NCBI GenBank assembly: GCA_934636065.1
Contig: CAKTZW010000088.1
Location: 1 to 7,259 of the forward strand
Origin: an uncultured Labedella sp.
GTDB taxonomy: Bacteria; Actinomycetota; Actinomycetes; Actinomycetales; Microbacteriaceae
Reading direction: 5' to 3'
DNA length: 7,259 bases
Shown: positions 1-7,259 of the stretch, one piece after another
Layout of the letters: each line of letters begins with the position of its first letter
Numbering within the stretch: position 1 is the stretch's first letter
The notes under the pieces: model-generated
Told to the model about the DNA's origin: nothing
Database searches by the model: none
The model's input: only the letters and a program-made list of their open reading frames with translations
Program-made: the position numbers and the translations under genes

Positions 1-308
1 GCGTAGTGGCTCGCGAACTCGACCGTGGCGTCCGTCGTGTTGTTGACGATCACGTGGATGACGTCGGGCAGTCGGGTCTGCTGGAGGAGCGAGTCGAGCA
101 CGCCGGCGATCGACTCCTCCTCGTTGTACGCGGGGATGATGCAGCCCACGGTGGGGCGATACGTCGGGAGGGCCTCGACACTCTCGATGAAGTCGCTCGC
201 GAATTCATCGAGATCGGGTCGTGCCGAGGTCCCCCCGACGCGTGGGGATCCGGTTGGGCGGGAATGACGATGCGCCGATGGATTCTGGACTCGGGTGTCT
301 GCGTCCAT
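1..308 (-). CDS. Family 2 glycosyltransferase, N-terminal part (runs off left edge)
   Basis: An open frame of 102 complete codons starts at the ATG at 308-306 and continues beyond position 1. A strong ribosome binding site, AAGGAGA, lies 6 bases upstream of the ATG and fixes the start. The first ~50 residues are polar and probably disordered. From residue 53 the protein reads TVGCIIPAYNEEESIAGVLD, the first beta-strand and loop of GT-A fold family 2 transferases. HVIVNNTTDAT at about residues 85-95 replaces the usual VDDGSTD nucleotide-binding segment, a variant of the kind seen in processive or membrane-type GT2 enzymes. The DXD motif and any membrane helices lie outside the window, so donor sugar and product cannot be stated. 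A role in cell-surface polysaccharide synthesis is a family-level inference. It is transcribed divergently from the lipoprotein gene. Confidence 0.88.
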   Translation of the reverse strand, partial: MDADTRVQNPSAHRHSRPTGSPRVGGTSARPDLDEFASDFIESVEALPTYRPTVGCIIPAYNEEESIAGVLDSLLQQTRLPDVIHVIVNNTTDATVEFASHY

Positions 309-354
309 GGCCGTCTCCTTCCGCTGCCGGTCTGTGGATGTGTGCTAGATGTCC

Positions 355-372
355 CGCACGATCCCTCGTGCG
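355..372. repeat. Perfect inverted repeat CGCACGA-TCCC-TCGTGCG
   Basis: Two perfect 7-base arms (355-361 and 366-372) flank a 4-base centre. On the minus strand this lies 47-64 bases upstream of the glycosyltransferase ATG, downstream of the GATAAT and TATTTA candidates for its promoter. It could therefore be an operator or a hairpin in the 5' leader. It is not followed by a T-run on either strand, so a terminator is unlikely. The regulator is unknown. Confidence 0.5.
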
Positions 373-506
373 TTCTGAGATCAGTAAATACCGGTTCCCT
401 CAGTAGTCCCGCGGGGGCGGCTGCTGATTATCCTCAGGATCGGCTCAAGATCTCCGCACCATCTGCGCAAGCGGGCACGCGTTCCCATCCGGCGCGACGG
501 CGTCGG

Positions 507-536
507 CGTCGTCTCGCGAAGAAGCCGTCGTCTCGC
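507..536 (+). repeat. Direct repeat CGTCGTCTCGC x2, 19-bp period, upstream of lipoprotein gene
   Basis: The 11-mer CGTCGTCTCGC occurs at 507-517 and again at 526-536, both perfect. The second copy covers the place where a -35 element would sit if CAATAT at 551-556 is the -10 box. The arrangement resembles a tandem activator or repressor site about two helical turns apart. In sequence this GC-rich, a chance repeat of this length is not excluded. Confidence 0.35.
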
Positions 537-550
537 ACGGGTCCCGATGC

Positions 551-556
551 CAATAT
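551..556 (+). promoter_or_regulatory. Candidate -10 box (CAATAT) for the lipoprotein gene
   Basis: CAATAT ends 6 bases before the ATG at 563, the right distance for transcription to begin at the start codon itself. The only purine-rich stretch upstream, GGAG at 557-560, is just 2 bases from the ATG, too close for a normal ribosome binding site. A leaderless mRNA, common in actinobacteria, would explain both facts. No recognisable -35 hexamer is present, so the call is tentative. Confidence 0.35.
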
Positions 557-562
557 GGAGCC

Positions 563-1165
563 ATGCGCTACCGGAGACTCGCGACCACCGCGGCGGCTGT
601 GGCCATCGCCCTCTCGCTCGCGGCGTGCGGCACCCCGCCGTGGCAGGTCTCCGCGACGGGTACCCCCACGCCGAGCGATCTCGTGCCGACGCCCGAGCAG
701 ACCGTCGAGAGCGTCGTCAACGAGCTCGCGACGGGGAGCACCGAGCGCCGCCTGACGGCCGGCAACATCACCCTCACGGTGGACTACTGGTCGACCCTCT
801 CCATGGACCAGTGGACCGCGGACGCCAACAAGCCGCTGAGCTTCTCCGCCGCGGCCGCGCTCGAGGGAGGGAAGAACCGGGTGTACCTCTCGACGGTGTC
901 GGTCGTGACGGCCGTCCGCGGGGACGACGGAGCGCTCCCCTCCCCCGAGCCCCTGACGGACGAGGCCAACGTCGCCCCCGGCTACTTCATCTCGGCGCCG
1001 TACAGTTACGGCCAGAGCTTCGTGCTCCCGCCCGTGGACGAGGCCGCACGGTACGTCCAGCTCACGATCACCTACGAGCTCCTGCTCCAGACGACGCCGA
1101 CGTCCGCGGAGTATGCGAAGCAGACGGCGACAGACACCCTGACGATCGCGATCGCCCCGAGCTGA
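563..1165 (+). CDS. Secreted lipoprotein of unknown function
   Basis: The product is 200 residues. The N-terminus is a textbook lipoprotein signal peptide: positive start MRYRR, hydrophobic stretch to residue 19, then lipobox L-A-A-C with the lipidated cysteine at residue 22. The mature protein (about 179 residues) should be tethered to the outer face of the membrane. A Thr/Pro/Ser-rich linker at about 32-44 leads into a region with alternating hydrophobic residues (RLTAGNITLTVDYW, NRVYLSTVSVVTAV, YVQLTITYELLL), suggesting one beta-sandwich domain. I recognise no family signature, catalytic motif or further cysteine. The start is supported by signal-peptide geometry rather than by a ribosome binding site, and the mRNA may be leaderless. 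It converges on the GGDEF gene with 29 bases between stops. A substrate-binding or envelope-structural role would be guesswork. Confidence 0.85.
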   Translation: MRYRRLATTAAAVAIALSLAACGTPPWQVSATGTPTPSDLVPTPEQTVESVVNELATGSTERRLTAGNITLTVDYWSTLSMDQWTADANKPLSFSAAAALEGGKNRVYLSTVSVVTAVRGDDGALPSPEPLTDEANVAPGYFISAPYSYGQSFVLPPVDEAARYVQLTITYELLLQTTPTSAEYAKQTATDTLTIAIAPS

Positions 1166-1170
1166 CTCCC

Positions 1171-1186
1171 TCGCCGCTCCCGGCGA
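1171..1186. terminator. Possible bidirectional terminator hairpin
   Basis: TCGCCG (1171-1176), loop CTCC, CGGCGA (1181-1186) forms a perfect 6-bp stem in the 29-base gap between the convergent lipoprotein and GGDEF stops. There is no T-run on either side, so it is a weak candidate for intrinsic termination. Confidence 0.35.
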
Positions 1187-1194
1187 TCGGCGCC

Positions 1195-2406
1195 TCAGTC
1201 GAGAGCGGTGCGGGTCCGATCGATGCGGCGCGGGACGGCTTGCGTCTGCACCGCGGCCTCGACCCTGTTGCCGCCCGCGGCCTTCGCCCTCTCGAGCGCA
1301 CCGAGGGCTGCGTCCCGGAGCTTGTCGAAGTCGAACGGCACGGTGAAGCTGTCGGCGACGCCGATGGAAGCGCTCAACCGGATGTCGCTCGTGCCCTCGA
1401 CCCGCGCCTCCGTGATCTCGGCCAGCACGGCCTCGGCGATCTCCCGCGTCGCCTGCGGCTCCGACACCATCACGAGCACCCCGAAGTTCGCGACCTCCTG
1501 ACGTCCGAGGATCGACGAGGTCGGCGTCACGTCGCGCAGCACGTTCGCCACGGTCTGCAGAGCGACGTCCCCCGCCCCGCGGCCGAACGCCGTGTTGATC
1601 TCCTTCAGGCCGTCGATGCGGATGAGCAGGAGCGCCACGGAGCTCGACCGGCGCCTCGCCCGGTCGATCCGATCCCGCGCCCCCTCGTCGAACGAGTCGT
1701 TCGCGAGCACGCCGAGGGTGAAGACGCGACGACCGCCGCGACCGGCGAGGCTCGCGCCGCCCGCGAAGGAGCGCTCCACCTGGAGGCTCGTCATCGCGAC
1801 CGACGAGGAGATCATGAGGAGGATCGTGACGAAGGTGGCGAGGTCGGTGCCGAAGTACGTGCGGAACATGTCGCTGTACGGCCCGTAGAGGAGGAAGACG
1901 GCGCATCGAGCGGCGTAGAACGCGGCGACGACGATCATCACGACGGCGAGGGACCGCGCGTTGACCCGCGAGCGCATCTGCCCGGTGAGCCCCTCGACGC
2001 CGGCGAAGAGGGCGAAGAGGGCGACCCCGGCGAGCATCTCGGCGCCACCGGCCCATTCGCCGCCGTCGGGTCCGCGGAGCGCGACGGCGAGCGCGACCGC
2101 GACGGTCACGACCACCACGGCGAGGAGCCAGGGCTTCCGGCCGTTGTAGGCGCGACATCCCGCCCACACGAATCCGATGGCGGCGACGATCGCGGCGTTG
2201 CCGATCGCGACGGTGAGCCAGAGCCCCGGCGCGATGGCGTCGAACCCGAAGGCCAGGGCGGCGAGCATGCCGTTCGTGAACCCGACGGTCCAGAGCCGCG
2301 ACACGATGTCGATGCGCTGGATCGACGTGTTGAGGATGAACGACGCCCCGGCGAGGATCGTCACGAGTGCGCTCATCACCATGAGGGTGCTCGTGTCAAG
2401 AATCAT
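1195..2406 (-). CDS. Seven-helix membrane protein with degenerate GGDEF domain
   Basis: The product is 403 residues. Seven predicted membrane helices (about 7-25, 38-58, 62-84, 93-110, 122-140, 151-173, 186-206) precede a cytoplasmic diguanylate cyclase-like domain at about 245-385. Fold landmarks remain: IRIDGLKEINTAFGRGAGD (262-280, keeping Asn271 and Asp280 of the guanine pocket), LSASIGVA (344-351) and ALERAKAAGGNRV (370-382). The signature loop GGDEF, however, is EVANF (304-308), the first metal-ligand Asp is Arg263, and no RxxD inhibitory site precedes the loop. Cyclic di-GMP synthesis is therefore unlikely; nucleotide binding or a protein-interaction role is more plausible. Its ATG lies inside the end of the upstream histidine kinase gene (11-bp overlap), with GGAG 5 bases before it, so translation is probably coupled and the two proteins probably act together. 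Confidence 0.88.
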   Translation of the reverse strand: MILDTSTLMVMSALVTILAGASFILNTSIQRIDIVSRLWTVGFTNGMLAALAFGFDAIAPGLWLTVAIGNAAIVAAIGFVWAGCRAYNGRKPWLLAVVVVTVAVALAVALRGPDGGEWAGGAEMLAGVALFALFAGVEGLTGQMRSRVNARSLAVVMIVVAAFYAARCAVFLLYGPYSDMFRTYFGTDLATFVTILLMISSSVAMTSLQVERSFAGGASLAGRGGRRVFTLGVLANDSFDEGARDRIDRARRRSSSVALLLIRIDGLKEINTAFGRGAGDVALQTVANVLRDVTPTSSILGRQEVANFGVLVMVSEPQATREIAEAVLAEITEARVEGTSDIRLSASIGVADSFTVPFDFDKLRDAALGALERAKAAGGNRVEAAVQTQAVPRRIDRTRTALD

Positions 2407-4081
2407 GACCGCTCCGATCCTGTCTCGCGATGGCTGTTGCCGTTCCGCGTCGTTCCTTCGGAAGGGTGACGGTGAACGTCGTCCCGACCCCCTGCTCGCT
2501 CTCCACGGCCACGGACCCGCCGTGCTCCTCGATGATCTCGCGAGCGATGTTGAGGCCGAGCCCCGTGCCGTGGATCGAGGTCTGCCGCACGGAATCCGCC
2601 CGGTAGAACCGTTCGAAGAGCCGCTCCTGCTCGTCCGGCCGCATGCCGCGGCCGGTGTCGCGGACGGTGATGCGCGCGTTCCGACCCGCGTCCGTGACCG
2701 TCACGATGACGGAGCCACCATCGTTGTTGTACTTGATCGCATTCGACACGAAATTGTCCATCACCTGGCGGAGCCGGAAGCCGTCGCCCATGACGACGAT
2801 GTCGCCGCCCGAGCGCACGTCGAGGGTGATCCCGCGCGCGCTCGCGGCGACGCGCGCCGCCTCGATCGACTGCGCGGCGATTTCCGTGATCTCGCACGCG
2901 GCGAAGTGCATGACGAAGCGGTGCGAGTCGCCGCTCACCGTGACGAGCAGGTCGCTCACGATCTGGAGGAGCCGCTCGGAGTTGTCGAGGGCGATGCCGA
3001 CGAGGCGGCGTGATTCATCGTCGATGCCGGGGTTGTCGACGACGAGGTCGAGGTAGCCGAGGACGGAGGTGAGGGGGGTGCGCAGCTCATGCGACACCGA
3101 GGCGACGAAGTCGTCGCGTGCCCCGACGGCGGCGAGTTCCGGCGTGACGTCGCGCGTGACGATGATGCAGCCCTGGCTCTCGCCGTCGTCGTCGAGCAAC
3201 TGGCGGGCCGACACGGCGAGCGCGATGCGCCGTTCCCCCGGCCGCCCCTGCCAGATGATCTCGTTGTCGAAGACCTCGCCGCGCATGGCCCGCCGGTAGG
3301 GCCGTCGGCTCTCGGGGATCGGCGTGACGCGGTCGGGAAGGTAGACGCGCTCCTGAACGAGCGCGTCGTTCAGGTCTCCGAACGGCTCCATGAGGGCCCG
3401 GTGGGCCTGGTTGACGAGCACGACGTTGCCGCGGTCGTCGTAGCCGATGACGCCGAACGTCACGGCGTTGATGATCTCGTCGAGGGTCTCCTGCTGGCGA
3501 CGCACTCCCGATATGGCGCCTTCGAGGAGGCGGGCCTGCTGCTGCAGGAGGATCCGATGGGCGGCACCGCGGCGGGCGGCCTGGTACGCCGCCGTCGCGA
3601 GGAACATGAACGTGATGGGGAGGACGAAGAGCGTCGGCACGTTCGAGACGGTGAGGGCTTCGCCACGCCACCAGATCGACATCCACAGGAGGAGGGAGCA
3701 CAACCCCGGCCCGAGGACGGCGATCCACGCGGAGAAGTGGCTCGCGAGCCAGAAGATGGGGAAGACGAAGAAGAGGCTCGCCGCTGTGGCCGGCTGCCCC
3801 TCCCGCACGAACATGATGGCGGCGATGTCGAGCAGCGGCACGATCGCGATCGTGTTGTGCGGCACTCGTGCCCAGGGAACCGCGGCGGCGATGGCCGTGG
3901 CCGCGAAGATGATGCCGAGCCCCGTCACGTAGAACGCGTTGGTGACGCCGACGGGCAGGAACACGTAGGCCACGACGGTCAGTGCGAGCACCGACGTGGC
4001 CGCGAGCATCTGCATCCGGAAGACGCTGCGCTCGAGCCGCTGAGCGACGACTCCGTCCACGTGCGCCGTCACTCGAGCCAT
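2396..4081 (-). CDS. Membrane-bound PAS sensor histidine kinase
   Basis: The product is 561 residues. About six hydrophobic helices (24-42, 49-69, 77-92, 100-117, 119-138, 149-168) form the N-terminal sensor, followed by a Gln/Arg-rich helical linker (170-200) and a PAS-like domain (about 200-315, GVIGYDDRGNVVLVNQAH). The HisKA dimerisation helix carries the phospho-acceptor His331 in SHELRTPL. The ATPase domain is complete: N-box DNFVSNAIKY with Asn447, G1 DTGRGM (475-480), F-box RLFERFYRA (487-495) and G2 GTGLGL (505-510). It should be an active kinase. No response regulator is encoded beside it; instead it overlaps the degenerate GGDEF gene. No Shine-Dalgarno sequence precedes the ATG at 4081, but TACTCT sits 6 bases upstream, suggesting a leaderless transcript. 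The stimulus is unknown. A slightly later GTG start (residue 4 or 8) cannot be excluded. Confidence 0.92.
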   Translation of the reverse strand: MARVTAHVDGVVAQRLERSVFRMQMLAATSVLALTVVAYVFLPVGVTNAFYVTGLGIIFAATAIAAAVPWARVPHNTIAIVPLLDIAAIMFVREGQPATAASLFFVFPIFWLASHFSAWIAVLGPGLCSLLLWMSIWWRGEALTVSNVPTLFVLPITFMFLATAAYQAARRGAAHRILLQQQARLLEGAISGVRRQQETLDEIINAVTFGVIGYDDRGNVVLVNQAHRALMEPFGDLNDALVQERVYLPDRVTPIPESRRPYRRAMRGEVFDNEIIWQGRPGERRIALAVSARQLLDDDGESQGCIIVTRDVTPELAAVGARDDFVASVSHELRTPLTSVLGYLDLVVDNPGIDDESRRLVGIALDNSERLLQIVSDLLVTVSGDSHRFVMHFAACEITEIAAQSIEAARVAASARGITLDVRSGGDIVVMGDGFRLRQVMDNFVSNAIKYNNDGGSVIVTVTDAGRNARITVRDTGRGMRPDEQERLFERFYRADSVRQTSIHGTGLGLNIAREIIEEHGGSVAVESEQGVGTTFTVTLPKERRGTATAIARQDRSGHDS

Positions 4082-4087
4082 GGGTCG

Positions 4088-4093
4088 AGAGTA
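4088..4093 (-). promoter_or_regulatory. Candidate -10 box (TACTCT) for the histidine kinase operon
   Basis: Read on the minus strand, TACTCT fits the actinobacterial TANNNT pattern and ends 6 bases before the kinase ATG, placing the transcript start at or next to the start codon. The 46-base gap from asd leaves room for little else, and no ribosome binding site is seen. The -35 region would fall in the GC hairpin at 4103-4121 and shows no consensus. Confidence 0.4.
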
Positions 4094-4102
4094 GCAACGG
4101 GC

Positions 4103-4121
4103 CCGGCGGGCGTCCCGCCGG
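4103..4121 (-). terminator. Hairpin after asd, probable terminator
   Basis: CCGGCGGG-CGT-CCCGCCGG is a perfect 8-bp stem with a 3-base loop, all G-C pairs, beginning 6 bases after the asd stop in the direction of transcription. It is the strongest intergenic hairpin in the window. The following minus-strand bases (GCCCGTTGCTACTCT) hold only a weak T content, so termination may be partial or of the U-poor type. It supports asd as the last gene of its transcription unit. Confidence 0.55.
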
Positions 4122-4127
4122 ACACGA

Positions 4128-6474
<2,347 letters not shown>

Positions 6475-6507
6475 GGGATGACTCCTGGCTGGGATGACGG
6501 GCGGGGC

Positions 6508-6541
6508 CCGGTCACCATTGTATGGTTCGGCGGATGACCGG
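6508..6541 (-). promoter_or_regulatory. Candidate lysC promoter with flanking inverted repeats
   Basis: TACAAT (6522-6517, minus strand) matches the -10 consensus at five of six positions and would give a leader of about 35 bases before the lysC GTG, too short for a lysine riboswitch. CCGGTCA (6508-6514) and TGACCGG (6535-6541) are perfect 7-base inverted arms placed symmetrically around it, suggesting an operator. No convincing -35 hexamer is seen. A short hairpin CGGGC-GGG-GCCCG (6498-6510) lies in the leader. Confidence 0.45.
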
Positions 6542-6579
6542 CCGGCCATGTGACGACGACCCGGTGGGCGACCGCCCGG
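6542..6579 (-). other. Region after recR with a weak hairpin
   Basis: GGGC-GACC-GCCC (6566-6577) forms a 4-bp stem just after the recR stop, flanked by CCGG words. It is too short, and has no T-run, to be called a terminator with confidence. Read-through from recR into lysC is possible. Confidence 0.25.
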
Positions 6580-7179
6580 TCAGCCGGTGACGACCGTGCG
6601 ACCCTCGAACGCTCGACCGAGCGTCACCTCGTCCGCGTACTCGAGATCGCCGCCGACGGGGAGCCCCGAGGCCAGTCGCGTGACGCGGATCTGCAGGGTC
6701 TGCAGCAGTCTGCTGAGGTAGGTGGCCGTCGCCTCGCCCTCGAGGTTCGGGTCGGTGGCGATGATGACCTCCTCGACGGTGCCGTCGGCGAGCCGCTGCA
6801 GCAGCTGGCGGATGCGCAGCTCGTCCGGTCCGATGCCGTCGATGGGGCTGATGGCCCCGCCGAGCACGTGGTAGAGGCCGCGGAACTCCCGGGTGCGCTC
6901 GATGGCGACGACGTCCTTCGCCTCCTCCACGACGCAGATGAGGGTCGGCGTGCGACGCGGATCGCGGCAGATGGAGCAGGTCGCCTCCTCGGCGACGTTG
7001 CCGCAGATCTCGCAGAAGTGGACCTTCTCGCGCACCTCGACGAGAAGCTCGGCGAGTCTCGAGACGTCGAACGTCTCGGTCTGCAGGATGTGGAACGCGA
7101 TCCGCTGCGCCGACTTCGGTCCGATGCCGGGGAGCCGGCCGAATTCGTCGATGAGTTCCTGGACGATGCCCTCGTACAC
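6580..7179 (-). CDS. recR: Recombination mediator protein RecR
   Basis: RecR works with RecO (and RecF) to load RecA on gapped, SSB-coated DNA during recombinational repair; it forms a ring-shaped DNA clamp. At 199 residues it is full length for the family. The N-terminal helix-hairpin-helix is [17 protein letters not shown] (16-32). The zinc finger has Cys56, Cys59, Cys68 and Cys71 in CEICGN and CSICRD. The Toprim domain runs from [10 protein letters not shown] (81-90, Glu85) through [12 protein letters not shown] (141-152), and the C-terminal segment contains [20 protein letters not shown]. The start is a GTG (7179-7177), with AGAGG 6 bases upstream. It follows the preceding gene by 17 bp in the same direction, an operon arrangement typical of dnaX-recR. 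Confidence 0.97.
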   Translation of the reverse strand: MYEGIVQELIDEFGRLPGIGPKSAQRIAFHILQTETFDVSRLAELLVEVREKVHFCEICGNVAEEATCSICRDPRRTPTLICVVEEAKDVVAIERTREFRGLYHVLGGAISPIDGIGPDELRIRQLLQRLADGTVEEVIIATDPNLEGEATATYLSRLLQTLQIRVTRLASGLPVGGDLEYADEVTLGRAFEGRTVVTG

Positions 7180-7196
7180 GATCTACCTCTCTGCCG

Positions 7197-7259
7197 TCAC
7201 GGGCTGAACCGGGACGGCGGGGTGTAGGGCTGCTCCTCGATGAACCGGGCGCCGAGGAT
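7197..7259 (-). CDS. dnaX: C-terminal end of an upstream gene, probably DNA polymerase III gamma/tau
   Basis: Twenty codons enter from the right edge in frame and end at TGA (7199-7197): residues ILGARFIEEQPYTPPSRFSP. Stop and recR start are 17 bp apart, so they are co-transcribed. In bacteria recR very often follows dnaX, either directly or with a ybaB-type gene between, and actinobacterial DnaX often ends in a short charged, Pro-rich tail like this. The fragment is far too short for identification by homology, so the name rests mainly on gene order. Confidence 0.5.
   Translation of the reverse strand: MLGARFIEEQPYTPPSRFSP

Larger units (their letters stand above)
309..562. other. Divergent intergenic region between glycosyltransferase and lipoprotein genes
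   Basis: These 254 bases lie between two divergent starts and contain no credible gene. They are locally AT-richer than the rest (about 374-390 and 421-440). The minus strand contains GATAAT (432-427) and TATTTA (390-385), either of which could be a -10 box for the glycosyltransferase, but neither has a convincing -35 hexamer at 16-18 bases. The plus strand has CAATAT just before the lipoprotein ATG. The region also holds a hairpin or operator-like inverted repeat (355-372), an 11-bp palindrome ATCCT-C-AGGAT (430-440) and an 11-bp direct repeat (507-517 and 526-536). Control of both genes should reside here. Confidence 0.6.

Noticed and set aside
376..400. BldD or ECF sigma-factor site in the AT-richer intergenic patch
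   Set aside because: GGAACC occurs on the minus strand but no matching -10 follows at 16-18 bases, and the TNAC...GTNA pattern of BldD boxes is not met.
434..2167. Long 577-codon minus-strand open frame across the lipoprotein and GGDEF genes
   Set aside because: Its translation is Arg/Gly/Ala-rich low-complexity without motifs, the pattern of a GC-rich shadow frame, and it conflicts with two genes that have clear signatures.
547..2469. Long 640-codon plus-strand open frame
   Set aside because: It is antisense to the GGDEF gene and out of frame with the lipoprotein; the product is an Asp/Arg/His-rich low-complexity chain typical of the antisense of high-GC genes.
3839..3854. 16-bp perfect palindrome CACGATCGCGATCGTG inside the histidine kinase gene as an operator
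   Set aside because: It lies deep in the coding sequence and is explained by Thr-Ile-Ala-Ile-Val codons; kept only as part of the repeated 12-mer observation.
6475..6549. 25-codon N-terminal extension of aspartokinase from an upstream ATG at 6549
   Set aside because: It has no resemblance to the family, would include the promoter candidate, and the GTG at 6474 has a good ribosome binding site and gives the expected 421 residues.
6475..6579. Lysine riboswitch in front of lysC
   Set aside because: The gap is only 105 bases and the expected leader about 35 bases, far too short for the L-box, and no matching conserved core is visible.

Overview
The window is chromosomal DNA from a high-GC actinobacterium. 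Evidence is the very high GC content with strong third-position G/C, a 421-residue aspartokinase of the Corynebacterium type ending in VVYAGTGR, and a RecR starting [20 protein letters not shown] on a GTG codon. The gene order (apparent dnaX end, recR, lysC, asd) points to Microbacteriaceae or a close relative. That placement is inference; no rRNA or other phylogenetic marker is present.

Layout, right to left along the minus strand, which carries nearly all genes. The last 20 codons of a gene that is probably dnaX (7197-7259) are followed 17 bp later by recR (6580-7179). A 105-bp gap holds a candidate lysC promoter flanked by inverted repeats. Then come lysC (5209-6474, GTG start) and, 28 bp later, asd (4128-5180), the first two steps of the aspartate pathway. 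A strong hairpin just after asd (4103-4121) separates it from a two-gene membrane signalling operon: a six-helix PAS sensor histidine kinase (2396-4081) overlapping by 11 bp a seven-helix protein with a degenerate GGDEF domain (1195-2406). No response regulator is present. The signalling operon converges on a plus-strand lipoprotein gene of unknown function (563-1165), with a small hairpin between the two stops. A 254-bp divergent intergenic region (309-562), with a 7-bp-arm hairpin and an 11-bp direct repeat, separates the lipoprotein from the start of a family 2 glycosyltransferase that runs off the left edge on the minus strand (1-308).

The right half is ordinary housekeeping: recombinational repair and Lys/Met/Thr/Ile precursor and diaminopimelate supply. 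LysC carries an in-frame internal start expected to yield a separate 172-residue regulatory subunit. The left half is more accessory: a kinase coupled to a GGDEF domain that has lost its catalytic signature, near a glycosyltransferase and a lipoprotein. This fits a cell-envelope or polysaccharide signalling theme, but that link is inference from proximity. I do not see a clearly new multi-gene system, mobile element, CRISPR array, tRNA or rRNA. The best candidate for something undescribed is the kinase plus dead-GGDEF pair.
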